Below are positions 48,324-57,507 of a DNA stretch of 64,000 nt, one piece after another. The stretch is from assembly GCA_036279975.1 (NCBI GenBank), contig DASURP010000010.1, positions 16,978-80,977 on the forward strand, written 5' to 3'. The first letter of the stretch is position 1. Every line of letters begins with the position of its first letter. The notes under the pieces are model-generated. The model was not told the origin of the DNA, did no database searches, and saw nothing but the letters and a program-made list of their open reading frames with translations. The position numbers and the translations under genes are program-made. The DNA is from 66-474 sp036279975 (GTDB taxonomy: Bacteria > Pseudomonadota > Gammaproteobacteria > Xanthomonadales > Rhodanobacteraceae).

Positions 48324-49993
48324 GTCCCGCCTTCCTGCCTGCCTGTCGCGCTGGCCTCGTTGCGCACAAGGTTAACCCGAACGCAGGCGGTGCCGAGCGT
48401 CTCGGCGCCATCACAACGCCATACGTCCACGGCGGCGCTCGCGCGCCAGTCCGAGGCCAACGCCGGCAGGGCGACTTCCACGGCCGTGACGTTGCGGGCG
48501 AAGTGATTGGTCACCAGCAGCGCCAACTGGTCCGGCCCCGCCTGGCCCGGCAACTCCACCGCGCGTTGCGGGACCATGGTTTCCCCGTCGACCGTCACCG
48601 GGCGTATGCCCGCCGCGCGCGCCGTGCGATACAGCAATTCGACGCCCAGCAACCCACCCCCATCCTCCAGCCGCAGCCAGCGGATCACGCCAACCATCCA
48701 GTCACGCTCGTCCGGCACCTCGGCTACGGGCGACAGGCCGACGACTTCGCCGATCCGCAGGCGTGCGCCGTCCGATTCCTGCAACCGCAACCTGTAACCA
48801 CCCTCGCTCTGGTCCAGCACTTCGCCCCGGAGGGTCTGGGGACGCACCGCATCGCTGGCCGCCAGCCACGCCGATGCGAGCGTGTGGCGGCTTACCGTGA
48901 TGGCCTCGCCATGCACCTGGCGCACGAAAGTCGCGAAATCCATGTTGCCGGCCAGCGCATAGTGCAAGGCATGCATGCCGACCACCAGATCGAGGTCATG
49001 GGATGCCGCAAGCCGCGCGTGACCACGCTCCGCGGTGCCCCAGCCGGCCAGCAGGCGGCGCAGGAACCCGACGCTGGTGCCCACCACGCCACCACCCGGC
49101 AGCAGCAGATCCACCACCTCCGCGCCGTTCGGCAACATCGCGATACGCTCGTCGATGACCCGCTGCGCAGGTTGCACGTCCAGCGTCCTGGAGCCCGCGG
49201 CCAGGCGCTCCTCGGCAACATAGCCCGGGCCTGCGTCGGAATCCGCATCGACGCTCACGCCCTGCCCGCCCGCACGCGTCAACACGCACAGCCCCGCCAC
49301 GCAGCAGATGATCGCACAGGCTTCCTTCAATTCGCGCGCGGAGAACCGGTAGGGGTTGCTCATCGCGAGCAACAGCGTTTGCGCATACACCGTGCGTGCC
49401 GTCGCGGAACGGCCCGCGGACAGCGGGTCGTCAACGGCCTGGTCGGCGACGCCGAGTTCGCACGCAAATCCGTACAAGCCGTGGATGAGCCGCCAAACGC
49501 CGGCCGCCGGCGCCTGGTACTGCCGGTATGCCCAGACCAGGGCCTGGCCGGCATGCGCCAGCCCCGCCAGGACCGCGCCGGCGCCTAGCTTGCCCTTGAA
49601 CATCGGCAGCTTGCCGGAGGGCGCGCACAATTCGTGCAGCCCCGTCGCGGCGTTGCGCGCGAGCTTCCACTGCAGGCGTTGCGCGGTCGCCGCGCGTGCC
49701 GCGCTGGCAGGCGGCAGCGGCTGGGCTTCCACGCCCAGGTGCTGTTCGATGCCATGGCACAGGCTTGCGACCGGCGCCTGCAGATGCGCCAGCGCGGCGA
49801 TGCGGTCGCCACCGCTCCACGCGGTTGCCAGCATGCCATCCAGGATCTGCTCGACTTCCTGCACGGCCTGCGCCGGGTTGGCCAGGGGCACGCCCGCGAC
49901 GGCCTCGCGTACGGCCTTCTCACCCCCACGCCGCGATCGCCCGGACAGCGGGCGCGCAGGCGAATCTTCGATCAGGCGTTGGTATGCATCCAT
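48320..49993 (-). CDS. conserved protein with a C-terminal PilZ-like domain
   Basis: A 557-residue cytoplasmic protein. The N-terminal 400 residues are helical and alanine-rich with no domain I can name. From about residue 385 a PilZ-like barrel is suggested (LRGEVLDQSEGGYRLRLQES, RDWMVGVIRWLRLEDGGGLL, GVELL), the usual D/NxSxxG motif appearing as DQSEGG. It may bind cyclic di-GMP. The open frame continues far upstream to 51520, but that part is antisense to the cardiolipin synthase gene; ATG 49993 is preferred. First gene of the operon running to the NHL gene. Confidence 0.65.
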   Translation of the reverse strand: MDAYQRLIEDSPARPLSGRSRRGGEKAVREAVAGVPLANPAQAVQEVEQILDGMLATAWSGGDRIAALAHLQAPVASLCHGIEQHLGVEAQPLPPASAARAATAQRLQWKLARNAATGLHELCAPSGKLPMFKGKLGAGAVLAGLAHAGQALVWAYRQYQAPAAGVWRLIHGLYGFACELGVADQAVDDPLSAGRSATARTVYAQTLLLAMSNPYRFSARELKEACAIICCVAGLCVLTRAGGQGVSVDADSDAGPGYVAEERLAAGSRTLDVQPAQRVIDERIAMLPNGAEVVDLLLPGGGVVGTSVGFLRRLLAGWGTAERGHARLAASHDLDLVVGMHALHYALAGNMDFATFVRQVHGEAITVSRHTLASAWLAASDAVRPQTLRGEVLDQSEGGYRLRLQESDGARLRIGEVVGLSPVAEVPDERDWMVGVIRWLRLEDGGGLLGVELLYRTARAAGIRPVTVDGETMVPQRAVELPGQAGPDQLALLVTNHFARNVTAVEVALPALASDWRASAAVDVWRCDGAETLGTACVRVNLVRNEASATGRQEGGT

Positions 49994-50101
49994 CCCGCTG
50001 GCGTCCCCTTTTTCACTCCTTGCGGCTCCCGCATCGACCGCTCCATCCAACCTCCGGATTCTAGCCTTGATCCGGAAGCACTGCTGGCCGAACATGGTCC
50101 C

Positions 50102-51598
50102 ATGCAAACCCGCATGCACGACCCGCGCCAGCCACGCCGCCCCAGTTTCAGGATGGTGGCGGAGCAGGCCTTGACCCGCGCTGCCGGCGCGCCGCTCTCG
50201 ACCGGGAATCGCGTGGATCTGTTGATCGACGCCCGCGCGAACTTCGACGCCTGGCTCGAAACGATCACAAGCGCCAGACGCAACATATTGTTCGGAAATT
50301 ACATTTTCCGGAACGACGCGGTCGGGCGCGAATTTGTTGCGGCACTGGCCGAACGTGCCCGCGCCGGCGTCCACGTCTGCGTGTTGCGCGACTGGATGGG
50401 TTGCCTCGGCCAGTCGCGCTTGCGCTTCTGGCAACCCCTGCTCGAAGCCGGCGGCGAGGTGCGCACCTTCAACCCGTTCGACCCGTTGAGCCCGTTCGGC
50501 TGGGTCAACCGCGACCACCGCAAGCTGCTGGCGGTGGACGGCAAGGTCGGGTTCGTATCCGGGGTTTGCGTCAGTGGGGCCTGGCTGGGCAATCCCGCCC
50601 GCGGCCGGGAACCCTGGCGCGACACGGGCGTGGCGTTGCGCGGCCCCGCGGTCGCCGAGCTCGAACGCGCCTTCGCCGACACCTGGGCGATGCTGGGGAC
50701 ACCGCTGGATCCGCGGCACTCTCCAATCGCCGCCACGTATCCGCCCGCCGGCGACGTCGCCCTGCGGGTCGTCGCCACCCAGCCGTCCACCACCAGCACC
50801 TACCGGATGGATCAACTGATCGCGGCGCTGGCGAGCAAGCGACTGTGGCTGACCGACGCCTATTTCATCGGCGTGGCCCCCTATCTCAGTGCCCTCACCA
50901 ACGCGTCGCACGACGGCGTGGACGTACGCCTGCTGGTGCCGGGGGCTTCCGACATTCCCGCGGTGGCCGCGTTGTCGCGCACCGGTTATCGCGCGCTGCT
51001 CGAAGCCGGCATCCGCATCTTCGAATGGAACGGCTCGATGCTGCATGCCAAGACCGCCGTGGCCGACGACCGTTGGGCACGCGTGGGCTCCACCAACCTC
51101 AACATCGCGAGCTGGCTTGGCAACTGCGAGATCGACGTGGCCATCGAGGACGAGGTGTTCGTCCGGCAAATGGCGGACCAGTACGAGCGCGACCTCGGGC
51201 ACGCCACCGAGATCGTACTGTCGCGCCATCGTGCCCGTCCGGCCGTGCGGCCACCGCGCCATGGCCTGCACGGCCACGGCAGCGCCGGGCGCAGCGCGGT
51301 GGGCGCGATGCGCATGGCGACCACGCTGGGCGCGGCGCTCGGCAACCGGCGCGTGTTGAGTGACGCCGAAACCCGCCCCTTGCTGGGCGGCGCACTGCTG
51401 CTGTTGGCGCTCGCCGTGATTGCCGCGCTGTGGCCGCGGGCGCTGGCCTGGCCACTGGGCGCGCTGGCGGCGTGGATCGGGATCAGCCTCGCGGCGCGTT
51501 GGGCGCGGATGCGCCGGCACCGCCGGCAGGCTGCCAGGCGGCAGGCGTGCGAGACTGTCGGTCCCCCGCTTTCCACCCCGTCAGACGATGACCACTGA
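50102..51598 (+). CDS. cardiolipin synthase-like phospholipase D protein
   Basis: A 498-residue protein with two HKD motifs, H-R-K-L-L-A-V-D (about residue 141) and H-A-K-T-A-V-A-D (about 317), the catalytic pair of the PLD superfamily, each followed by a serine or asparagine (GSTNLNIASWL). Two hydrophobic helices sit at the C-terminus instead of the N-terminus as in ClsA. It probably transfers phosphatidyl groups at the membrane. The start is not certain; no strong ribosome site precedes ATG 50102. It overlaps xseA by 11 bases. Confidence 0.82.
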   Translation: MQTRMHDPRQPRRPSFRMVAEQALTRAAGAPLSTGNRVDLLIDARANFDAWLETITSARRNILFGNYIFRNDAVGREFVAALAERARAGVHVCVLRDWMGCLGQSRLRFWQPLLEAGGEVRTFNPFDPLSPFGWVNRDHRKLLAVDGKVGFVSGVCVSGAWLGNPARGREPWRDTGVALRGPAVAELERAFADTWAMLGTPLDPRHSPIAATYPPAGDVALRVVATQPSTTSTYRMDQLIAALASKRLWLTDAYFIGVAPYLSALTNASHDGVDVRLLVPGASDIPAVAALSRTGYRALLEAGIRIFEWNGSMLHAKTAVADDRWARVGSTNLNIASWLGNCEIDVAIEDEVFVRQMADQYERDLGHATEIVLSRHRARPAVRPPRHGLHGHGSAGRSAVGAMRMATTLGAALGNRRVLSDAETRPLLGGALLLLALAVIAALWPRALAWPLGALAAWIGISLAARWARMRRHRRQAARRQACETVGPPLSTPSDDDH

Positions 51599-52949
51599 GC
51601 CCGCTCCCACCGACCCGCGCAAGGTACTGACGCCCTCTGCGCTCAACCGGCTGGTGCGCGAGCTGATCGAAGGCGCGCTGCCGATGGTGTGGATCGAGGG
51701 CGAGATCAGCAATTTCACGCGCGCCGCATCCGGACACTGGTACTTCTCGCTCAAGGACGCCGCCGCCGAGGTGCGTTGCGCGATGTTCGCGCGCGAGAAC
51801 GCACGGCTCCGCTTCCGCCCCGGCAACGGCACCAAGGTGCTGGCGCGCGCGCGGGTGAGCCTGTACGAAGCGCGTGGCAGTTTCCAGTTGATCGTCGAAC
51901 AGCTGGAAGACGCCGGCGAAGGCGCACTGCGGCGCGCGTTCGAGGCGTTGAAAGCGAAGCTGCAGGCGGAAGGCCTGTTCGACGCCGCGCGCAAGCGAGC
52001 GCTGCCGGCATTCCCGCGCCGGATCGGCGTGATCACCTCGGCCGGCGGCGCCGCGGTTCGCGACGTATTGTCGGTGGCGCGGCGCCGTTTCGCCCTGACC
52101 GAAATCGAGGTGTTGCCGGTGCTGGTGCAAGGCACCGAGGCGCCGGCGCAGATCGCCGCGATGTTGCGCACGGCAGCCCGGGCATGTCGTTACGACCTGT
52201 TGCTGGTCACCCGCGGCGGTGGTTCGCTGGAAGACCTCGCCGCCTTCAACGACGAAGGCGTGGCGCGTGCGATCGCGGCCAGTCCGGTACCGGTGGTGTC
52301 GGCGGTCGGCCACGAGGTCGACTTCTCGATCAGCGATTTCGTCGCCGACCTGCGCGCACCCACGCCTTCGGCGGCGGCGGAACTGATCCTGCCCGACGGC
52401 GACGCCCTGGCGGCAAAGCTGGGGCAGTTCGAGGCGCGCGCGCAGCGTGCCTGGAACCGGCGCAGGCAGGACGCGGCCCAGCGCCTGGACCACCTGCTTG
52501 CGCGGCTCAACACCCAGCGCCCGCAGCAGCGCCTGGCGCAAGGCCGCGAGCGGATGCTCGCGCTGCACGAACGCTTCCTGCGCGCACATGCGGCGCTGCG
52601 CGAGCGCGCGGCCGCGCGCACCGCACAGGCCCATGCACGGCTGCTCGCACATCACCCGCGTGCGCGGCTGGCGTCGCTGGCGCAGGGGAACGCGGAGCTG
52701 CAGCGCCGCCTCACGGCAGCATGGCGCCACGCCGCCGAACGCGACCGGCAGCGGCTGGCCGAGCTGGCGCGCGCACTCCACGCGGTCAGCCCGCTGGACG
52801 TGCTGAAACGCGGCTACGCGATCCTGTTCGACGAAGCCGGCGTGGTGTTGCGTTCGGCCCGCGGCGTCGAGCCGGGGGCGCGCCTGCGCGCGAAACTCGC
52901 CGACGGCGAACTGGCGCTCAGGGCGGATGGCGCCGATACGCCACGTTGA
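51588..52949 (+). CDS. xseA: exodeoxyribonuclease VII large subunit
   Basis: A 453-residue nuclease subunit: N-terminal OB fold (about 20-105, WIEGEISNFTRAASGHWYFS), catalytic core (RRIGVITSAGGAAVRDVL, LLVTRGGGSLEDLAAFNDE, VSAVGHEVDFSISDFVAD) and a long coiled coil before LDVLKRGYAIL near the end. It degrades single-stranded DNA with XseB, which is not in the window. The gene begins inside the end of the cardiolipin synthase-like gene. Confidence 0.96.
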   Translation: MTTEPAPTDPRKVLTPSALNRLVRELIEGALPMVWIEGEISNFTRAASGHWYFSLKDAAAEVRCAMFARENARLRFRPGNGTKVLARARVSLYEARGSFQLIVEQLEDAGEGALRRAFEALKAKLQAEGLFDAARKRALPAFPRRIGVITSAGGAAVRDVLSVARRRFALTEIEVLPVLVQGTEAPAQIAAMLRTAARACRYDLLLVTRGGGSLEDLAAFNDEGVARAIAASPVPVVSAVGHEVDFSISDFVADLRAPTPSAAAELILPDGDALAAKLGQFEARAQRAWNRRRQDAAQRLDHLLARLNTQRPQQRLAQGRERMLALHERFLRAHAALRERAAARTAQAHARLLAHHPRARLASLAQGNAELQRRLTAAWRHAAERDRQRLAELARALHAVSPLDVLKRGYAILFDEAGVVLRSARGVEPGARLRAKLADGELALRADGADTPR

Positions 52950-52996
52950 CGCCTGCCGGCGTAGCCTGGACGGGCTGTCCGTTCCTGGAAGCCAGC

Positions 52997-54445
52997 ATGC
53001 CGGCCAAACCGAAACTGAAGAATCGCTACCCCTATTACCTCGCCAACAAGCCGGTCGAGGCGAACGCCGACCTCGCGGTGCTGGACAAGTATTCGGGCAA
53101 GGTCGCGACCCGCGTGGCGCTGGCCGACGCCAAGGCCATCGACGCCGCGATCGGTGCCGCCGCGAAAGCCGCCGCACCGATGGCCGCACTGCGGCCGTAC
53201 CAGCGCCGCGCGGTGCTGGAACATTGCGTGGACAGCATGCGCAAGCGCAAGCAGGACCTTGCCTACGCGTTGTGCGTCGAGGCGGGCAAGCCGATTCGGG
53301 ACGCCCAGGGCGAAGTCGAACGCCTGATCGACACTTTCCGGATCGCCGCCGATGAATCCACCCGCAGCGACGGCGAAATCGTGAACCTGGAAATCTCGGA
53401 GCGCACCCGCGGCTACCGCGGTTTCGTCAAGCGCGTGCCGCTGGGACCCTGCTCGTTCATCACGCCGTTCAATTTCCCGCTGAACCTGGTCGCGCACAAG
53501 GTCGCACCGGCAATCGCCGCGGGCTGCCCGTTCGTGTTGAAGCCCTCGGAACGCACCCCGATCGGCGCGTTGATCATCGGCGAAGTGCTGGCGGAAACCG
53601 ACCTGCCGAAAGGCGCGTTCTCGATCCTGCCTGCCCGCATCGAAGACGCCGATCCATTCGTCACGGACGAGCGCCTGAAACTGCTGTCGTTCACCGGCGG
53701 CCAGGTCGGCTGGGAGTTGAAGGCGCGCGCCGGCCGCAAGAAGGTCGTGCTGGAGCTCGGCGGCAACGCGGCCTGCATCGTGGATGCCGACCAGGAGCCG
53801 CGGCTGGACTACGTGGTCGCGCGGCTGGTCTCCGGCAGCTTCTACCAGTCCGGGCAAAGCTGCATCGGCGTGCAGCGCATCCTCGTCCACGCCTCGCTGT
53901 ACGCAGCGGTGAAAAAGCGTTTCGTCGCGGCCACGAAAAAACTGAAAGCCGGCGATCCGAAGGATCCGGAGACCTTCCTGGGACCGATGATCGACGAGGC
54001 GGCGGCAAAACGCCTCGAGGGCTGGATCGGCGAGGCGAAAAAGGCCGGCGCCAAGGTGCTGTGCGGCGGCCAACGTCGCGGCAGCATGCTGGAGGCGACC
54101 GTACTCGAAGACGTGCCGCACACCGCGAAACTCAACCGCATGGAAGCATTCGGGCCGGTCGCGCTGCTGGAGCCGTTCGAGGACTTCCAGGCGGCGCTCG
54201 CCGTGGTCAACGGTTCGGAATACGGCCTGCAGGCCGGCCTGTTCAGCGACAGCCTTGACCACGCGATGCAGGCGTGGGACGGCCTGGTCGAGGGTGGCGT
54301 GGTGGTCGGCGACATCCCGAGTTTCCGCGTGGACAACATGCCCTACGGCGGCGTGAAACGCTCCGGATTCGGACGCGAGGGCATCCGCTACGCGATCGAG
54401 GACATGACCGAGCGCAGGCTGCTGGTGATCCGCGACGCGCCGTAG
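52997..54445 (+). CDS. NAD(P)-dependent aldehyde dehydrogenase
   Basis: A 482-residue ALDH. The nucleotide fold holds VPLGPCSFITPFNFPLN, LSFTGGQVGWELK and the general base in VLELGGNAA; the catalytic cysteine is in SGQSCIGVQRI. It resembles the succinate-semialdehyde or lactaldehyde-type enzymes and the putative phosphonoacetaldehyde dehydrogenases, but the substrate cannot be fixed. It begins 47 bases after xseA. Confidence 0.9.
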   Translation: MPAKPKLKNRYPYYLANKPVEANADLAVLDKYSGKVATRVALADAKAIDAAIGAAAKAAAPMAALRPYQRRAVLEHCVDSMRKRKQDLAYALCVEAGKPIRDAQGEVERLIDTFRIAADESTRSDGEIVNLEISERTRGYRGFVKRVPLGPCSFITPFNFPLNLVAHKVAPAIAAGCPFVLKPSERTPIGALIIGEVLAETDLPKGAFSILPARIEDADPFVTDERLKLLSFTGGQVGWELKARAGRKKVVLELGGNAACIVDADQEPRLDYVVARLVSGSFYQSGQSCIGVQRILVHASLYAAVKKRFVAATKKLKAGDPKDPETFLGPMIDEAAAKRLEGWIGEAKKAGAKVLCGGQRRGSMLEATVLEDVPHTAKLNRMEAFGPVALLEPFEDFQAALAVVNGSEYGLQAGLFSDSLDHAMQAWDGLVEGGVVVGDIPSFRVDNMPYGGVKRSGFGREGIRYAIEDMTERRLLVIRDAP

Positions 54446-54459
54446 CCAGCCGCGGCACC

Positions 54460-54492
54460 ACCGCGCGCAACCCCCCGCCGGCAGCGCGCGGT
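54460..54492. terminator. stem-loop between convergent aldehyde dehydrogenase and cold-shock genes
   Basis: ACCGCGCGC and GCGCGCGGT pair over nine bases around a 15-base loop, 14 bases after the aldehyde dehydrogenase stop and 33 bases after the cold-shock stop. It could end both transcripts, though no T-run is present. Confidence 0.45.
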
Positions 54493-54525
54493 GCCGGCGT
54501 GGCAGGCCGCGGGCCGACCGGGCGA

Positions 54526-54765
54526 TCAGGCCGCCGGCGTGGCCTGCGCGGCAGCGGCAGCGTCCTCGGGCGCCACGTCCGAGGCTTGCATGCCCTTGGG
54601 GCCTTGCACCACTTCGAATCGGACGCGCTGGCCTTCCTTCAGGCTGCGGAATCCCTGTGCGCGGATCGCAGAGAAGTGCACGAACACATCCGAACCACCG
54701 CCGTCAGGTGTGATGAAACCGAAACCCTTGGCGTCGTTGAACCACTTCACGGTACCTACTGCCAT
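54526..54765 (-). CDS. cold-shock domain protein (CspA family)
   Basis: A 79-residue protein with both RNA-binding motifs, KGFGFITP and VFVHFSAI, after GTVKWFNDA. It lacks little of the core and has an Ala-rich tail of about 15 residues. Csp proteins keep RNA unfolded. ATG 54765 has GAGGGG upstream. The 202 bases upstream, up to the phosphorylase gene, are a probable long 5' leader as is common for csp genes. Confidence 0.95.
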   Translation of the reverse strand: MAVGTVKWFNDAKGFGFITPDGGGSDVFVHFSAIRAQGFRSLKEGQRVRFEVVQGPKGMQASDVAPEDAAAAAQATPAA

Positions 54766-54967
54766 TTCGAAGACCCCTCTTCGCAACGATCCCTATCACG
54801 GCATCCACTCCGCCGTGCAAGTGAGTATCAGCCGTGGCGATGCCGTTCGCAAGCGCCATTTCGTGACGCAGGGCCTATTAACGCCATGCCACGTGGCCGC
54901 GCCGCCAGCCCGAAGGGTGGCCCCGCAGCGGTTCATCCGGCATGGCGCCATCCGGCCCGGGGTTCCC

Positions 54968-55738
54968 TCAACCCGCGAGCAGTGCGTGCACGATCGCCGG
55001 CACCTGCCCGGCCGCGGCTGCAAGGTGCGCATGGATTTCCGCGAGGCTGATCGGCGCATCGGGATCGGGCCCGCAACCGGCCGCCCAATTGGCGACCACC
55101 GCAATGCAGGCGTACGCGATCTTCCGTTCGCGTGCCAGCGCGGCCTCGGGCATGCCCGTCATGCCGACCAGATCGCAGCCGTCGCGGCGCATGCGCGCGA
55201 TTTCGGCGCGGGTTTCCAGGCGCGGCCCCTGGGTTGCCCCGTAGCAGCCGCCGGCGACCACCGCGACGTCCGCGCGCCTCGCGGCATCCAGCAGTGCGCG
55301 CCGGAGCCGTACGTCGTACGGCTCGCCGAACTCGGCGTGCAGCACCGCTTCGCCCTCGGCGTCGCTGAAGCTGGACGCGCGCCCCCACGTGTAGTCGATC
55401 AACTGGTCGGGGATCGCCAGCACCTGCGGCCCCATGTCGTCGCGGATGCCGCCCACCGCGTTGACACCGACGATGCGCGTCACCCCGAGTGCGTGCAGCG
55501 CATCGATGTTGGCGCGGTAGTTGATGCGGTGCGGCGCGAGCGTGTGCTGCTCGCCGTGGCGGGCCAGGAACGCGACGCGTTTCCCCACAACCTCGCCGAC
55601 GACGATTGCCGACGATGGCGCGCCCCAGCGGGTGTCGGCCTCGCAGCGTTGCGGACCCCCCAGGCCCGGGAATGCATACACGCCGGTGCCGCCGATCACG
55701 GCAAGGTCGATGGACGACGAACACGGTTGGGCTCTCAT
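54968..55738 (-). CDS. S-methyl-5'-thioinosine phosphorylase (MTAP/MTIP family)
   Basis: A 256-residue purine phosphorylase. Family motifs are IGGTGVYAFPGL at the start (phosphate loop), FLARHGEQHTLAPHRINYRA, NAVGGIRDD and VGMTGMPEAALARE. The gene order nagZ-hpt-phosphorylase and the GMTGMPEA form fit the Pseudomonas enzyme that acts on methylthioinosine instead of methylthioadenosine. It salvages the by-product of polyamine synthesis or quorum signals. ATG 55738 is chosen over a 28-residue longer reading. Confidence 0.87.
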   Translation of the reverse strand: MRAQPCSSSIDLAVIGGTGVYAFPGLGGPQRCEADTRWGAPSSAIVVGEVVGKRVAFLARHGEQHTLAPHRINYRANIDALHALGVTRIVGVNAVGGIRDDMGPQVLAIPDQLIDYTWGRASSFSDAEGEAVLHAEFGEPYDVRLRRALLDAARRADVAVVAGGCYGATQGPRLETRAEIARMRRDGCDLVGMTGMPEAALARERKIAYACIAVVANWAAGCGPDPDAPISLAEIHAHLAAAAGQVPAIVHALLAG

Positions 55739-55842
55739 GCCGTCATCCCGTGATGGGGATTGGGGATGGATGGTGGGGATGCGATGGCGGGACGCTGCCG
55801 CCGACTTGCGGGCTGCGCACACGCTTCGGCGTTGCGCCCGCG

Positions 55843-56412
55843 CTAGCCATCCCCCGCCTCCACTTCATGCAACGCGTAAATGTCCGGCAGGTTGCGGCCC
55901 TGCCCGTAATAATCGAGTCCGAAGCCGAGCACGTAACGATCGGGCACTTCCACCCCCATGAAGTCCGCTTCCAGCCCTGCCACCCGCCGCGCGTGGCGCT
56001 TCACGCACAACACCGCGATCAGGACGCGGCGCGCGCCCTCGGCCACGCACCAGTCCCGCAACGCCGCCAGGGTATAGCCCTCGTCGAGAATGTCGTCGAC
56101 CAGGATCACCGTGCGGCCGGCCAGCCGCACCTGCGGGCGGTGCTTCCACTCGACGTCGTGCCCCGCCGTGCCGCCGCGATAGCGGGTCGCGTGCACGTAA
56201 TCGAATTCCAGATCGCAGTCGATCGCAAGCGCCAACGGCGCGGCGAAGAAAAGCCCGCCGTTCATCACCGTGAGGAACACCGCGCGCTCACCGCGCAATG
56301 CCTGGCCGATCGCACCGCCCATGCGCGCGATCGTCCGTTCCAGCGCGGCACGCTCGTGGATGCGCTCGGCGAACGGCAGCACGGCCGCGAGTGGATGGTC
56401 CTGCGCGCTCAC
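55843..56412 (-). CDS. hpt: hypoxanthine-guanine phosphoribosyltransferase
   Basis: A 189-residue type I phosphoribosyltransferase with PRPP motif VILVDDILDEGYTL, the pyrophosphate loop FLTVMNGGLFF and a C-terminal VPDRYVLGFGLDYYGQGRN. It returns hypoxanthine and guanine to nucleotides, including hypoxanthine made by the neighbouring phosphorylase. GTG start overlaps the nagZ stop (GTGA). Confidence 0.93.
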   Translation of the reverse strand: MSAQDHPLAAVLPFAERIHERAALERTIARMGGAIGQALRGERAVFLTVMNGGLFFAAPLALAIDCDLEFDYVHATRYRGGTAGHDVEWKHRPQVRLAGRTVILVDDILDEGYTLAALRDWCVAEGARRVLIAVLCVKRHARRVAGLEADFMGVEVPDRYVLGFGLDYYGQGRNLPDIYALHEVEAGDG

Positions 56413-57428
56413 GCGCTGGCCGCCTCCGGCGTAGCCAGCGAACCCAGGGCCGCGACGTAGCGCGCGTGTTGCGGATCCGCCTGCAGGTTGGCCCAGCCTT
56501 CCGCGACGCTGCCGCGCAACGCCGCAAGCCTGGCGCCCGCGCAGGGCGTTCGCCCGCGCACCGATTCGATCGCGGCATCCACCATCGTCGGATGGCACAC
56601 CAGCACCAGGTCGCAACCGGCATCGAGATGCGCGCACACCCGCGCGCCGATGCCGCCCGCGGATTCCGCCGCGACCATGCCGACGTCGTCGCTGAACACC
56701 ACGCCGCGGAATCCCAGCTCGCCACGCAACAACACGTCGATCCAGGTCCGGGAATAGCCCGCCGCCAAAGGATCGACCGCGGGGTACGTCACGTGCGCGA
56801 CCATCACGGCCTCGGCTCCGGCCGCGATCCCTTCCACGAAAGGCGCCATGTCGGCGGCGCGGATGGCGTCCAGCGGGCGCCGGTCGAGCGCCGTCTCGAA
56901 GTGGGTGTCCTCGGGGATGGAACCGTGCCCCGGCCAATGCTTCAGGGTCGCGGCCATGCCCGCGAGGCGCATCCCGCGCACGTACGCGGCGGCAAGTTCG
57001 GCCACCACCTGCGGATCGGGATCGAACGCGCGCAGGCCGATCACCCGGTTGCCGCGTGCCAGGTCCACCACCGGCGCGAACGACAGGTCGATGTCGCAGG
57101 CGCGCAACTCGCTCGCCATCACGATCGCGTGCGTTTCCGCCACAGCGATCGCCGCGCCGCGATCGTGGTGATACAGCGCGCCGATCGCCGCCAGCGGCGG
57201 CAGGCGCGTGAAGCCCAGCCGGAACCGCTGCACCGGGCCGCCCTCGTGGTCCACGCTGATGATGAATCCGTCGCCGCGAAGTTCGCGGATCGCCGCGACC
57301 AGGGCCTGCAGTTGTTCACGATCCGCGTAATTGCGGGTGAACAGGATCGCGCCACTCACCTCGGCTGCGAGCAGGCGGGCGCGTTCGTGGTCGGCGAGTT
57401 GCTTGCCTTCGATTCCGATGATGAGCAT
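56409..57428 (-). CDS. nagZ: beta-N-acetylhexosaminidase (cytoplasmic, GH3)
   Basis: A 339-residue glycoside hydrolase of peptidoglycan recycling that removes N-acetylglucosamine from anhydromuropeptides. It has the NagZ loop KHWPGHGSIPEDTHF with the catalytic histidine and aspartate, and the nucleophile region VVFSDDVGM. ATG 57428 matches the family start MLIIGIEGKQL. Coupled to hpt by a four-base overlap. Confidence 0.96.
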   Translation of the reverse strand: MLIIGIEGKQLADHERARLLAAEVSGAILFTRNYADREQLQALVAAIRELRGDGFIISVDHEGGPVQRFRLGFTRLPPLAAIGALYHHDRGAAIAVAETHAIVMASELRACDIDLSFAPVVDLARGNRVIGLRAFDPDPQVVAELAAAYVRGMRLAGMAATLKHWPGHGSIPEDTHFETALDRRPLDAIRAADMAPFVEGIAAGAEAVMVAHVTYPAVDPLAAGYSRTWIDVLLRGELGFRGVVFSDDVGMVAAESAGGIGARVCAHLDAGCDLVLVCHPTMVDAAIESVRGRTPCAGARLAALRGSVAEGWANLQADPQHARYVAALGSLATPEAASA

Positions 57429-57507
57429 GGCGCGGGGGTGTGCGTGGCGGCGGCGCGGCTGGTGTCGATGATAGAGCACCGCCCGCACCCACAGTGCGGC
57501 CAAGCCT

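Noticed and set aside
49994..51520. Upstream extension of the PilZ-like gene to more than 1000 codons
   Set aside because: The extra part is antisense to a phospholipase D gene with two intact HKD motifs; ATG 49993 is sufficient.
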